From contig JAUZNZ010000020.1 in assembly GCA_030706735.1 (NCBI GenBank), positions 1-64,000 on the forward strand: DNA of 64,000 nucleotides. The letters are read 5' to 3'. The position numbers and the translations under genes are program-made. A model generated the notes under the pieces. It ran no database searches. It was not told the DNA's origin and saw only the letters and a list, made by a program, of their open reading frames with translations. Of the stretch, positions 50,302 through 58,409 are shown in pieces (position 1 is the stretch's first letter; each line of letters opens with the position of its first letter). Source of the DNA: Bacteroidota bacterium. Lineage in GTDB: Bacteria; Bacteroidota; Bacteroidia; Chitinophagales; Chitinophagaceae.

Positions 50302-50996
50302 CTCTTTTCAGGCTGGCTCTTTTCAGGCTGGCTCTTTTCATAAATGATGTCGTAGTAGCTGCCTCCGCCCGGATGTTTGGCGAAACGGTGCCGGGAATAC
50401 TCTTTGAATCCATGTTGGTCCATGAAGGATTGCAGGTCTTTGAGCTGACAACAGCCTTTATAGGACTCAAAGTCCGGAACCTCCGTTTTGATGTATTTAA
50501 AATGCGCGAGTATGGGCAACGCTCCTTTCAGCACCAGCAATTCGGATCCCTGTGTATCCATAACCAACATATCAAATCCTTCGATCCCGATATTATTCTC
50601 TCTTAACAAGGATGGAAGAGACCTGCTGAACAATTGGATGGTCTTTTCAAAACTGACATCCGGCCAAATGTCCTTATGAAGGTTTAACTCCAGGATGGAG
50701 GAGGACGCCCCGTTGTTGCTGGCCAGGTGAAACTGGTATTCGACATGATCCTGATCCGTCACCAGTCCTTTAACGGCCCTCTGTCCGGGAAAACCAGACA
50801 GGTTGTTTTCCAGGGTCTCAAATACTTCGGGGATGGGCTCAATCCAAACGACGGACAACCGGTATTTGTGGTACAATTCTATTTCCTGTCCGGTATTTGC
50901 ACCTACATGGATCACTCCCTTTACCTTTCGGAGCAATTCATTTGGATCTTTCGTGAATAAAGACCTGGCCCTCAGCAAGATTGATCTTTTTAGCAT
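50298..50996 (-). CDS. FkbM-family methyltransferase (copy 3, distinct subgroup)
   Basis: A 232-residue methyltransferase of a different FkbM subgroup. Motif I is GVIHVGANTGQEIELY (about 28-43), followed by VVWIEPIPEVFETLENN, GFDMLVMDTQGSELLVLKGA and HRFAKHPGGGSYYDIIYEK. The C-terminus is the repeated EKSQPEKSQPEKS encoded by a 15-bp tandem repeat that overlaps the stop of copy 2. It has a well-formed promoter at 51014-51043. It probably methylates another position or sugar of the same glycan; substrate is unknown. Confidence 0.88.
   Translation of the reverse strand: MLKRSILLRARSLFTKDPNELLRKVKGVIHVGANTGQEIELYHKYRLSVVWIEPIPEVFETLENNLSGFPGQRAVKGLVTDQDHVEYQFHLASNNGASSSILELNLHKDIWPDVSFEKTIQLFSRSLPSLLRENNIGIEGFDMLVMDTQGSELLVLKGALPILAHFKYIKTEVPDFESYKGCCQLKDLQSFMDQHGFKEYSRHRFAKHPGGGSYYDIIYEKSQPEKSQPEKS
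50301..50340 (-). repeat. 15-bp tandem repeat at convergent FkbM gene ends
   Basis: GCTCTTTTCAGGCTG occurs at 50301-50315 and 50316-50330 with a partial third copy to 50340. It encodes QPEKS units at the end of FkbM copy 3 and touches the stop codon of copy 2. Confidence 0.85.
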
Positions 50997-51013
50997 ACGC
51001 TCGATAACTGGCG

Positions 51014-51043
51014 CAAATCTAATTTTATTTCATCAATAAACAA
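51014..51043 (-). promoter_or_regulatory. Promoter of FkbM copy 3
   Basis: TAGATTTG (51014-51021), exact TAnnTTTG match, with TTG (51041-51043) 19 nt upstream. The start codon is 17 nt beyond the -7 box. Confidence 0.7.
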
Positions 51044-51141
51044 GCCCGTCGGAATGCCGGAATGAGGCGGTCATTTCTTTGCGGGGAAATTACGCGGACC
51101 GGTACAGTCATGCTTATACGATAATGCAAAGGAGGACCTGT

Positions 51142-51921
51142 TCAAGACCCCCGGGACAGGGTGGGTCCCGGGACAGGACGTCCCGGCTGTATGTATTGCA
51201 GGAACCTTTCCAGACCACGGCGCTTCGGATCGTCCAGGCGGTAATCCAGGAAGCGGGTGAAATAGTCGTGCAGGCTGAACAGGCTGTACGGATTCTCCTT
51301 TACGATCTCGTCGATATGCCCGAGGCCCATTTTGTTGGCCTCATTGAATTCACTGATGAAGGCCGGGTCGAGAGGGCGGCTGCTGATCCAGGCGGCAAAT
51401 ACGAAGGGCAGACCGGTATGCGCCTTCCACGCCTCGCCCAGATCGTAAATATAGGACGATCGCTGTCTTTGTTCCAGGGCGCGGTCCCCGATCACGACGC
51501 CGGCAGTGGTACCGTCGATCTGGCGGCGAAAATCCATTCCCGCATCCATGAGCACCGGTTCCACTTTCCAATGCTCTTTAAGCAGCATCTTCGCCAATTG
51601 CACCGAGGTCCGGCTTTGATAATCCAGCAACACCCGTTCGACCTTTTCGAGCGGAACCTCACTGAACAGGCATACCGACGCGACCGGGCCATTGCTGCCG
51701 ATGCAATAATCGCCGTTGATATAGAATTCATCCATCTGGGGAATGATCGCCACCGGCACCAGACCGATGTCGATCTGATCAGCGAGGAGCATGCGTGCAA
51801 TGCGGGAGGGGTAGTCGATGGTCAGGTCGATCTCCCTGGATATCTCCGCCCGCCGGATCCCATAGAGTAACGGCTTTGTATTGAGGTAGCTGACTGCTCC
51901 CACACGTATTTTTCTGTCCAA
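51142..51921 (-). CDS. mqnA: Chorismate dehydratase MqnA (menaquinone, futalosine pathway)
   Basis: Converts chorismate to 3-enolpyruvylbenzoate, the first step of the futalosine route to menaquinone. The 259-residue protein starts with RKIRVGAVSYLNTKPLLYG, the family hallmark, followed by the periplasmic-binding-protein-like fold with DIGLVPVAIIP, GSNGPVASVCLFS and FVFAAWIS. No signal peptide. The only usable start is TTG at 51921, since no ATG precedes the conserved N-terminus in this frame. The last 12 residues (RPVPGPTLSRGS) come from a small GGGACAGG-rich repeat and are not conserved. It is divergent from purB. Confidence 0.92.
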   Translation of the reverse strand: MDRKIRVGAVSYLNTKPLLYGIRRAEISREIDLTIDYPSRIARMLLADQIDIGLVPVAIIPQMDEFYINGDYCIGSNGPVASVCLFSEVPLEKVERVLLDYQSRTSVQLAKMLLKEHWKVEPVLMDAGMDFRRQIDGTTAGVVIGDRALEQRQRSSYIYDLGEAWKAHTGLPFVFAAWISSRPLDPAFISEFNEANKMGLGHIDEIVKENPYSLFSLHDYFTRFLDYRLDDPKRRGLERFLQYIQPGRPVPGPTLSRGS

Positions 51922-51932
51922 TTCCTTTACGT

Positions 51933-51940
51933 TAATTTTG
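51933..51940 (+). promoter_or_regulatory. -7 box of purB
   Basis: TAATTTTG, exact TAnnTTTG match, 66 nt upstream of the purB ATG; it lies only 11 nt from the mqnA start codon on the other strand. Confidence 0.45.
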
Positions 51941-52006
51941 GCTGCAAGTTACGGCGCGGGAATGGAACTGCATGGGCCATTTTAAGCCACTTTCGAAAAC
52001 ATTCGT

Positions 52007-53383
52007 ATGGAATTGAATTCATTGACAGCCATTTCCCCGATCGACGGACGGTATCGCCAACAGGTGGAACACCTGGATGACTACTTTTCCGAATATGCCC
52101 TGATCCGGTATCGTGTGCTGGTCGAAGTGGAGTATTTCTTTTTCCTGGCGAAAAAAAAGCTTTTCCCTTTGTCACCGGCCCTCCGGAAATACCTGCAATC
52201 CGTCCTTGAGCAATTTAGCCTGGAAGACGCGCACGCGATCAAGGGAATGGAGAAGATCACCAATCACGACGTCAAGGCGGTTGAATATTTTTTGAAGAAG
52301 AAGCTGGAGGCGTATGGCGGCTCCGCGGCCGCACCGGAAGACGGAAGCGGCGCCGGAAACCTCAAGGAATGGATACATTTCGGCCTGACCTCGCAGGATA
52401 TCAACAATACGGCGATCCCCCTCTTATGGCGTCATGCCATCGAATTCGAGTACCTGCCGGGATTGCTCAATCTGAACCGTCAGTTGGAGCTGCTGGCGCG
52501 GGAATGGGGAGACGTCCCGATGCTGTCGAGGACCCACGGCCAGCCAGCGAGTCCAACCTTGCTTGGCAAGGAGATCATGGTCTTTGTCGAACGGATCGAG
52601 GATCAGGTCGAACAGCTGATCCAGGTACCCTTCTCTGCCAAGTTCGGCGGCGCTACCGGAAATTTCAATGCCCACCAGGTGGCCTTCCCCGGGAAGGATT
52701 GGGTAAAATGGGCGAATGAATTCGTCGAGGGAACGCTAGGCTTGCAAAGACAGCAATACACCACGCAGGTGGAGCATTACGATCATCTTGCCGCCCACTT
52801 CGATGCGATCCGCCGGATCAATACGATCCTAATCGATTTCTGCCGGGACGTATGGACCTATGTGTCGATGGATTATTTCAAGCAGAAAACGAGGAAAGGC
52901 GAAATTGGATCATCCGCCATGCCGCACAAAGTGAACCCCATCGATTTTGAAAATGCCGAAGGGAATCTTGGCATCGCCAATGCGTTGTTTGAGCACTTTG
53001 CATCCAAATTGCCCATCTCCAGGTTGCAAAGAGACCTGACGGATTCGACTGTATTGCGCAATATCGGGGTGCCTTTCGCCCATACGATCATCGCGTTCAA
53101 ATCCATCGAGAAGGGCTTGGACAAACTCGTTCTGAACCGGGAAAAGCTGCACCAGGACCTGGACAATAACTGGGCGGTGGTGGCAGAGGCCATACAGACT
53201 ATCCTGCGCAGGGAGAACTATCCCAACCCCTATGAAGCCCTGAAGGAGCTCACCAGGGGGCGTGCCGGCATTACCAAGGAATCCATCCACGACTTTATCG
53301 ACGGGTTGGACGTAAAAGCTGCGGTCAAGAAGGAATTGAAGAGGATCACCCCCCACAATTATACCGGGGTTGCGTTCGGTTAG
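52007..53383 (+). CDS. purB: Adenylosuccinate lyase
   Basis: Catalyses two fumarate-releasing steps in purine synthesis (SAICAR to AICAR and adenylosuccinate to AMP). The 458-residue protein belongs to the PurB branch of the fumarase/aspartase superfamily: SPIDGRYRQQVEHLDDYFSEY, TNHDVKAVEYFLKKKL, HFGLTSQDINNTA, SRTHGQPASPTLLGKE and the signature loop GSSAMPHKVNPIDFENAEGN. Length is normal. Its stop overlaps the convergent T9SS protein gene by 4 nt, so both transcripts end in the other's coding region. Confidence 0.97.
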   Translation: MELNSLTAISPIDGRYRQQVEHLDDYFSEYALIRYRVLVEVEYFFFLAKKKLFPLSPALRKYLQSVLEQFSLEDAHAIKGMEKITNHDVKAVEYFLKKKLEAYGGSAAAPEDGSGAGNLKEWIHFGLTSQDINNTAIPLLWRHAIEFEYLPGLLNLNRQLELLAREWGDVPMLSRTHGQPASPTLLGKEIMVFVERIEDQVEQLIQVPFSAKFGGATGNFNAHQVAFPGKDWVKWANEFVEGTLGLQRQQYTTQVEHYDHLAAHFDAIRRINTILIDFCRDVWTYVSMDYFKQKTRKGEIGSSAMPHKVNPIDFENAEGNLGIANALFEHFASKLPISRLQRDLTDSTVLRNIGVPFAHTIIAFKSIEKGLDKLVLNREKLHQDLDNNWAVVAEAIQTILRRENYPNPYEALKELTRGRAGITKESIHDFIDGLDVKAAVKKELKRITPHNYTGVAFG

Positions 53384-56109
53384 CGGATCAACTGAACGGT
53401 GCCTTTTTTGAATGCCGGCCCGCACAAGGTTTCGGCCTTTATGTAATAGACGTAGGTGCCGGTCGGCTGCGGTTGCCCGTTGAAGGTACCGTCCCAGCAT
53501 CCGCCCGGATCTTTGGTATAGAAAACACGAGCACCCATCCGGTCAAAGACGGCCATCTCGAACCCCTTAACGGCACCCCAGTATTTGATCCCGAAACAAT
53601 CGTTATGACCGTCCCCATTGGGCGTAAAAGCGCTGGCTACCGGGTAACCGATGCTGGTGCCGGCTTTGGTAACAAGAAGTTCAATGCTGTCGAGGGAGGA
53701 GCATCCATGAGAGTCTGTGACCCGCACATAATACCAGGTACTTGAGTCGGGTCTTGCTATGGGATCGGCGACTGACGGATCGGAAAGGTGCCCGGCGGGA
53801 TACCAGGCATAACTGACGCCCCCTGAAGCCGTGAGTGTCGCCTCACCGGTTATGCAATCCAGGTCATTGGACTTGGAGATAAAGGGATCCGGCGGAGGGT
53901 TGACGGTAATGGTCGATTTGAGCACCATTTTGAGGTTGCATATCTTGTCATACGCGACGGCCTGGTAGGAGCCCGAAGCGTTCGGGTATACCAGCACGGT
54001 AGATGCGCCGGGGTCCTGGGATCCGATGTTGGATACCCATTGATAATAATCGCCATACGCCGGATCGGCTCCCGTCAATTTCAGCAGGACGGAGTCGCCG
54101 GTGCAAATGCCGGCGGTCTGGGGTGTGATGTCGAACTGATCGGGCGGTTTTACCGTGATCAATATCGAGTCATTCACCTTACATCCATCGGAGCCGGTCG
54201 CCAGTACCTTGTACCGGGCGGTGGCGGAGGGGGCGGCTATGGGATCAGCGGACCCGGGATCATCCAGGCCCTGCGACGGGGACCAGGCATAATCATTGGC
54301 GCCGCTCACCTGCAACTGCACCCCGTCTCCCTTGCAAATGATGGTATCCCTGCTGATGCTGATCACCGGCGTATCCAGGACCTTGACCATCACCGTATCA
54401 CTGACCGTACAAAGCCCATGATAAGCTTTGACAATATATCGGGTGGGCGTGGCAGGATTTGCCCCGGGATTTGTCATGGTCGGATCCGAGAGACCGGCAG
54501 AAGGCGTCCAACGCACGGAGTCCGTGTTCTGAACGGAGGTTTTGAGTAACAGGGGGCTGCCCTGACAAAAGGACGTATCGGGAAGCGTGCTGACGGAGGG
54601 AAGGCTCTTGAACTGCACGCCGATCGCCGCATTTGCCGTGCACCCGTAAGAGGTAGTGACGGCGAGCTGATATTGGGCGGCCGATCTTACCAGCAGGCTG
54701 TCGGCGGTGGAACCATCCTGCCAAAGATAGGTCAGGTTGTTGCCCGGATATCGCAGGATCAGGCTGTCGCCCTCACAAAGGGAGGTGTCCCTGCCCAGGG
54801 AAATCACGGGAGGACCCATGACCACTACGCTGCGGCAAAATGTGGCTTCGCTGGGGAGGCCTTCGTCCATCATCATGTTGACATGATAGGTGCCGGGCGA
54901 AGAATAGGAGATCGCAGGCGGGTCTTTACCGGAAAAGCTGGGGGAACTTGCACTGGTGCAACCGGCAAAACGGATACGGGTGATCGTATTATTATGCACA
55001 TTCGGGACAAAGCAATAGATATCTGCGCCTACCCGAAAGAACTTCGAAATGGAATGCGGGGTATTGAAGTTCCCGATATTGCCCATATCGACGGCCGTCG
55101 GGACGCTTAGCACGTCATTATGAAAATCCAGTCTTACCAGCTTGCCGTTATCGACATCGACGACGAACCCTACGACCTGGTCGCAGAATTTGATGATGGC
55201 CATATCACGGGGAAGGGTAAGATAGCCGCCCGGGTTGCCCAGGTCGACGGCCGTCGGAGCATTCAGCAGGGAATTGCCAAAGTCCAGCCTGGTGATCTTG
55301 CCAGCGTTCCCCTCGGCGATGAAGACATGCCAGTTACCCGCGTCGTTAAGCGCAAAAATACCGTCGGGATAGACAAATTTTCCGCCTACATTCCCCAGGT
55401 TGGTGGCCGTCGGCGGATTGGAAAAATCGGTACCGAAGTTGAACAAGGTGACGGTATTGTTGTCCGCATTGACCGTAAAACCATACCAGTTGCCCGGGCT
55501 GGCCGGGTCGGTAAAAAGATATAGGTCGATGGGCATGTTGAGGTTTGCGCCGGGGGGATTTCCCCAGTCGGTGGCCACCGGACTGTTGTTGGTGATCGTC
55601 GGGCCTATGTCCACGCGAACGATATGAGGCGTGGTCGCCGATTCGGTCCCTCCTCCGACGATGATGGCATACCACCTTCCATTGTTCTTCACGACCTGCA
55701 CCCCTTCATTGCCCACAAAGGCCAGTATCCCCCCAAAATTACCCAGGTCCGTAGCCGTGGGCGTGTTGAGGAAGCTGTTGCCGAAATCAAGCCGGATCAG
55801 TGCGCCCGGGGTATGGTTGACGACAAAGGCGTAATAATTGCCGTTGTCCTCGGCCAGATCCATGAAAACGGGCCATGAAAGAACATTACCGACATTTCCG
55901 AGGTTGGTCGCCTGGGGAATGGTCTGGTTCAGGTCAGCCACGCAGAAGTTCCAGAACCAGGTGGCCCCGCCGGCAGATGTATTGGAAATGTTCACGGGCG
56001 CGTTGACGCATACGGTATCCGGCAAGGTAAAGGAAGGGATTTGAGTATATCCAGCCAGGGAGGTGAGGAGAAGGAAAAGTATTACCAGCCGGCTCTTATG
56101 AGTAAGCAT
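53380..56109 (-). CDS. T9SS-exported protein: propeller-like repeats, PKD/Ig-like domains, gliding-motility C-terminal domain
   Basis: Secreted 909-residue protein. A signal peptide ends near residue 22 (SLAGYTQ). Residues about 30-380 contain six units of about 55 residues marked by (A/V)(T/V)(D/N)xGNxG (ATNLGNVGN, ATDLGNFGG, TDWGNPPG, ATNLGNVGG, AVDLGNPGG, AVDMGNIGN), probably a six-bladed beta-propeller. About 400-810 hold several PKD/Ig-like domains (DTSLCEGDSLILRYPG, DTSFCQGSPLLLK, DTIICKGDGVQLQV). The last 90 residues (ASAFTPNGDGHNDCFGI...GTYVYYIKAE) form the gliding-motility-associated domain used for type IX secretion and surface attachment. A repeat pair like those at 37346 and 42833 lies upstream. 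ATG at 56109 is preferred. Confidence 0.9.
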   Translation of the reverse strand: MLTHKSRLVILFLLLTSLAGYTQIPSFTLPDTVCVNAPVNISNTSAGGATWFWNFCVADLNQTIPQATNLGNVGNVLSWPVFMDLAEDNGNYYAFVVNHTPGALIRLDFGNSFLNTPTATDLGNFGGILAFVGNEGVQVVKNNGRWYAIIVGGGTESATTPHIVRVDIGPTITNNSPVATDWGNPPGANLNMPIDLYLFTDPASPGNWYGFTVNADNNTVTLFNFGTDFSNPPTATNLGNVGGKFVYPDGIFALNDAGNWHVFIAEGNAGKITRLDFGNSLLNAPTAVDLGNPGGYLTLPRDMAIIKFCDQVVGFVVDVDNGKLVRLDFHNDVLSVPTAVDMGNIGNFNTPHSISKFFRVGADIYCFVPNVHNNTITRIRFAGCTSASSPSFSGKDPPAISYSSPGTYHVNMMMDEGLPSEATFCRSVVVMGPPVISLGRDTSLCEGDSLILRYPGNNLTYLWQDGSTADSLLVRSAAQYQLAVTTSYGCTANAAIGVQFKSLPSVSTLPDTSFCQGSPLLLKTSVQNTDSVRWTPSAGLSDPTMTNPGANPATPTRYIVKAYHGLCTVSDTVMVKVLDTPVISISRDTIICKGDGVQLQVSGANDYAWSPSQGLDDPGSADPIAAPSATARYKVLATGSDGCKVNDSILITVKPPDQFDITPQTAGICTGDSVLLKLTGADPAYGDYYQWVSNIGSQDPGASTVLVYPNASGSYQAVAYDKICNLKMVLKSTITVNPPPDPFISKSNDLDCITGEATLTASGGVSYAWYPAGHLSDPSVADPIARPDSSTWYYVRVTDSHGCSSLDSIELLVTKAGTSIGYPVASAFTPNGDGHNDCFGIKYWGAVKGFEMAVFDRMGARVFYTKDPGGCWDGTFNGQPQPTGTYVYYIKAETLCGPAFKKGTVQLIR

Positions 56110-56129
56110 TCCATGGGGTTGTTGACGTC

Positions 56130-56137
56130 TAAAGATA
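56130..56137 (-). promoter_or_regulatory. -7-like box of the T9SS protein gene
   Basis: TATCTTTA on the minus strand (one mismatch to TAnnTTTG), 20 nt before the start codon at 56109. Repeat pair C starts 38 nt further upstream, a normal distance for an activator. Confidence 0.4.
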
Positions 56138-56174
56138 GTCAAAAAGTCCATTTTTAAGCAGTAAAACCAATAGC

Positions 56175-56203
56175 CGTGTCGATTTCGGCCATAGCCGTGC
56201 TGA
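56175..56203 (-). promoter_or_regulatory. Direct-repeat pair C (LytTR-type geometry) upstream of the T9SS protein
   Basis: CGTGTCGA (56175-56182) and CGTGCTGA (56196-56203), each preceded by ATAGC, lie 21 nt apart. They sit 66-94 nt upstream of the start codon and match pairs A and B in sequence, spacing and strand. Confidence 0.5.
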
Positions 56204-56261
56204 TCTGGCCGGCCGGGGGGTCAGGGGGATGGGGCCGGAGGACGAGGGTACCGCCCCGGGT

Positions 56262-57848
56262 TCATTTATGGATCTCCGACGTGAAGTGGAATTCGATCGC
56301 GGGATTGTTGATGCGTTCGGTATTCAGGAACCATTCGCTTTGGGCGAGGTAGACGAGGTGGCCATCCTTGTCATTGGCAATATTGGCGTGCTTGAAGCGC
56401 GTGAAGTCTTCCAGTTTTTTCGGGTCTTCGCTGGTGATCCAGCAAGCCTTGTAGAAGGGCAGGGCGTTGAATTGCACGGAGGCGCCGTATTCGTGGAGGA
56501 GACGGTATTGGATCACTTCGAACTGGAGCTCTCCCACGCAGCCGATGATCTTCTTATTGCCGCCGTATTGCGTGAACAATTGCGCCACGCCTTCGTCGGT
56601 CAACTGCAGCAGGCCTTTTTCGAGCTGCTTGGTCTTCATCGGGTCCTTATTGACCACCTCCTTGAATATCTCCGGCGAAAAGGAAGGGATGCCGGTGAAG
56701 AAATACTCCTCCCCTTCGGTGAGGGTGTCTCCAATCTTGAAATTGCCGGTGTCGAACAGGCCGACCACGTCGCCGGGGTATGCCGCCTCGATCACGTCCT
56801 TGTCCCGCGCCAGGAAGGTATAAGGGTTGCTGAAGCGAACGTCCTTGTCCAGCCGCACATGGTGGAAATATTTGTTGCGTTCGAACTTGCCGCTGCAAAC
56901 GCGCAGGAAGGCGATGCGGTCCCGATGCTTGGGGTCCAGGTTTGCGTGGATCTTGAAGATGAAGCCGCTGAACTTATCCTCCTGAACATCCAGGTGACGC
57001 GTCGAAGTCTCGCGGCTGCGCGGTGCGGGGGCGATACGGATAAAGGTATCCAGCATTTCCCTGACGCCAAAATTATTGATGGCGCTGCCAAAGAATACCG
57101 GCGCCACTTTGCCGGCCAGGTAATCTTCTACCTTCAGTTGCCCATGGACGCCATCCACCAGTTCGACGTCCTCCCGGAGAGTGGCCGCGTCCTTTTCGCC
57201 GAGGCGTTCGTCGAGGAGGGCGCTGCCGAGGTTATCGATCTTTACCGTGTCTTCATCGGCCGCCTTGGTATTGGCCGTAAAAAGAACGAGGTTCTTGTCA
57301 TAAAGATTGTACACGCCCTTGAAGTCCTTGCCGCTATTAATGGGCCAGGTCATGGGATGCAGATGAATGGACAGTTCCTTTTCGATCTCCTCCAGCAGGT
57401 CGAAGCGGTTCTTGCCGTCGCGGTCCATTTTATTGATAAACACGATCACGGGGGTGTCGCGCATGCGACATACCTCCATCAGGCGACGGGTCTGCGCCTC
57501 CACCCCATTGACGCTGTCGATCACCAGGATGACGCTGTCCACCGCGGTCAGCGTCCGGTACGTGTCTTCGGCAAAGTCTTTGTGGCCGGGCGTGTCCAGG
57601 AGGTTGATGAGCATTCCTTTGTACTCGAAGCTCATCACGGAGGTGGCCACGGAAATGCCGCGCTGCCGCTCGATCTCCATGAAGTCGCTGGTAGCATGCT
57701 TTTTAATCTTGTTGCTCTTCACCGCCCCGGCTGTCTGGATCGCGCCGCCAAACAGGAGGAATTTCTCCGTAAGGGTCGTTTTGCCGGCGTCGGGGTGGGA
57801 AATAATGGCGAAGGTCCTTCGCTTGTTGATCTCGTTGCTATACTTCAT
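56262..57848 (-). CDS. prfC: Peptide chain release factor 3
   Basis: GTPase that removes RF1/RF2 from the ribosome after peptide release. The 528-residue protein has the P-loop [13 protein letters not shown], switch motif [30 protein letters not shown] (G4) and the RF3-specific C-terminal domain ([27 protein letters not shown]). Length is standard. ATG at 57848 or 57851 (adjacent codons) starts the conserved [22 protein letters not shown]. An exact TACCTTTG box followed by CACCC lies just upstream. The next gene upstream is separated by 49 nt. Confidence 0.97.
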   Translation of the reverse strand: MKYSNEINKRRTFAIISHPDAGKTTLTEKFLLFGGAIQTAGAVKSNKIKKHATSDFMEIERQRGISVATSVMSFEYKGMLINLLDTPGHKDFAEDTYRTLTAVDSVILVIDSVNGVEAQTRRLMEVCRMRDTPVIVFINKMDRDGKNRFDLLEEIEKELSIHLHPMTWPINSGKDFKGVYNLYDKNLVLFTANTKAADEDTVKIDNLGSALLDERLGEKDAATLREDVELVDGVHGQLKVEDYLAGKVAPVFFGSAINNFGVREMLDTFIRIAPAPRSRETSTRHLDVQEDKFSGFIFKIHANLDPKHRDRIAFLRVCSGKFERNKYFHHVRLDKDVRFSNPYTFLARDKDVIEAAYPGDVVGLFDTGNFKIGDTLTEGEEYFFTGIPSFSPEIFKEVVNKDPMKTKQLEKGLLQLTDEGVAQLFTQYGGNKKIIGCVGELQFEVIQYRLLHEYGASVQFNALPFYKACWITSEDPKKLEDFTRFKHANIANDKDGHLVYLAQSEWFLNTERINNPAIEFHFTSEIHK

Positions 57849-57860
57849 CATTTGCGGGTG

Positions 57861-57868
57861 CAAAGGTA
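57861..57868 (-). promoter_or_regulatory. -7 box of prfC
   Basis: TACCTTTG on the minus strand, exact match, 12 nt before the ATG at 57848. The following CACCC matches the thrS promoter context. Confidence 0.5.
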
Positions 57869-57897
57869 CGAAAAAGCGGCGTCACGCGAGCGAAGAT

Positions 57898-58368
57898 TCA
57901 ATTGCCGGAGGAGAGCAGGCCGTTCAGATCCTGATTGGCCTCATAGTGAAAGGGCACGCTGAAGGGAAAGCCGTCACGGCGCAGTTTGACGCGGCCGTTC
58001 ACGGTGATCTTGACCTCTTTGCCAAAGAGAGAGGCCAGGGCATGGCTGAGGATATCCTGCATATTCACCTGCATGGAGACCGGGACATAAAAGGTGTCTT
58101 TTCGGGGAATATAAATGGAGGTATCGAGGACGGAATGACCGGACAGGCGGTCATTGACATACACGTCCATTTCACCGCCCCGAAGGGTAATGTTAAAATG
58201 ATTGGGATTAAAGAGCTTGAGGGTTGTCGCCAGGACGGTCAGCCCGCCGGCGCCCTTGCTCATACGTGCGTCCCGGAAGCCGTAGTATTCCGGGGCCTCT
58301 GGCTTGCCGCAAGCCGAAAACAGCAGGACGGATAGAAGAAAGAGAACTATTTTCCGGGATGGGACCAT
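57898..58368 (-). CDS. LEA type 2-like lipoprotein
   Basis: A 156-residue predicted lipoprotein. The signal peptide ends with LLFSACGKPE, giving an acylated cysteine near residue 19. The mature part (about 40-150) looks like a LEA-2 (late embryogenesis abundant group 2, WHy) domain: LATTLKLFNPNHFNITLRGGEMDVYVNDRLSGHSV, then FYVPVSMQVNMQDIL and a final VPFHYEA. LEA-2 proteins in bacteria are small periplasmic proteins of uncertain, possibly stress-protective role. It is divergent from the DUF2252 gene, whose promoter overlaps its start codon. Confidence 0.7.
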   Translation of the reverse strand: MVPSRKIVLFLLSVLLFSACGKPEAPEYYGFRDARMSKGAGGLTVLATTLKLFNPNHFNITLRGGEMDVYVNDRLSGHSVLDTSIYIPRKDTFYVPVSMQVNMQDILSHALASLFGKEVKITVNGRVKLRRDGFPFSVPFHYEANQDLNGLLSSGN

Positions 58369-58397
58369 TGCCCTGCAAGATAATATTTTTACCTTTC
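58368..58397 (+). promoter_or_regulatory. Promoter of the DUF2252 gene
   Basis: TTG (58368-58370) and TACCTTTC (58390-58397, one mismatch) are 19 nt apart. The -33 element overlaps the start codon of the divergent lipoprotein gene. Transcription would begin close to the TTG codon at 58410. Confidence 0.5.
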
Positions 58398-58409
58398 CGA
58401 AAAGCAATC

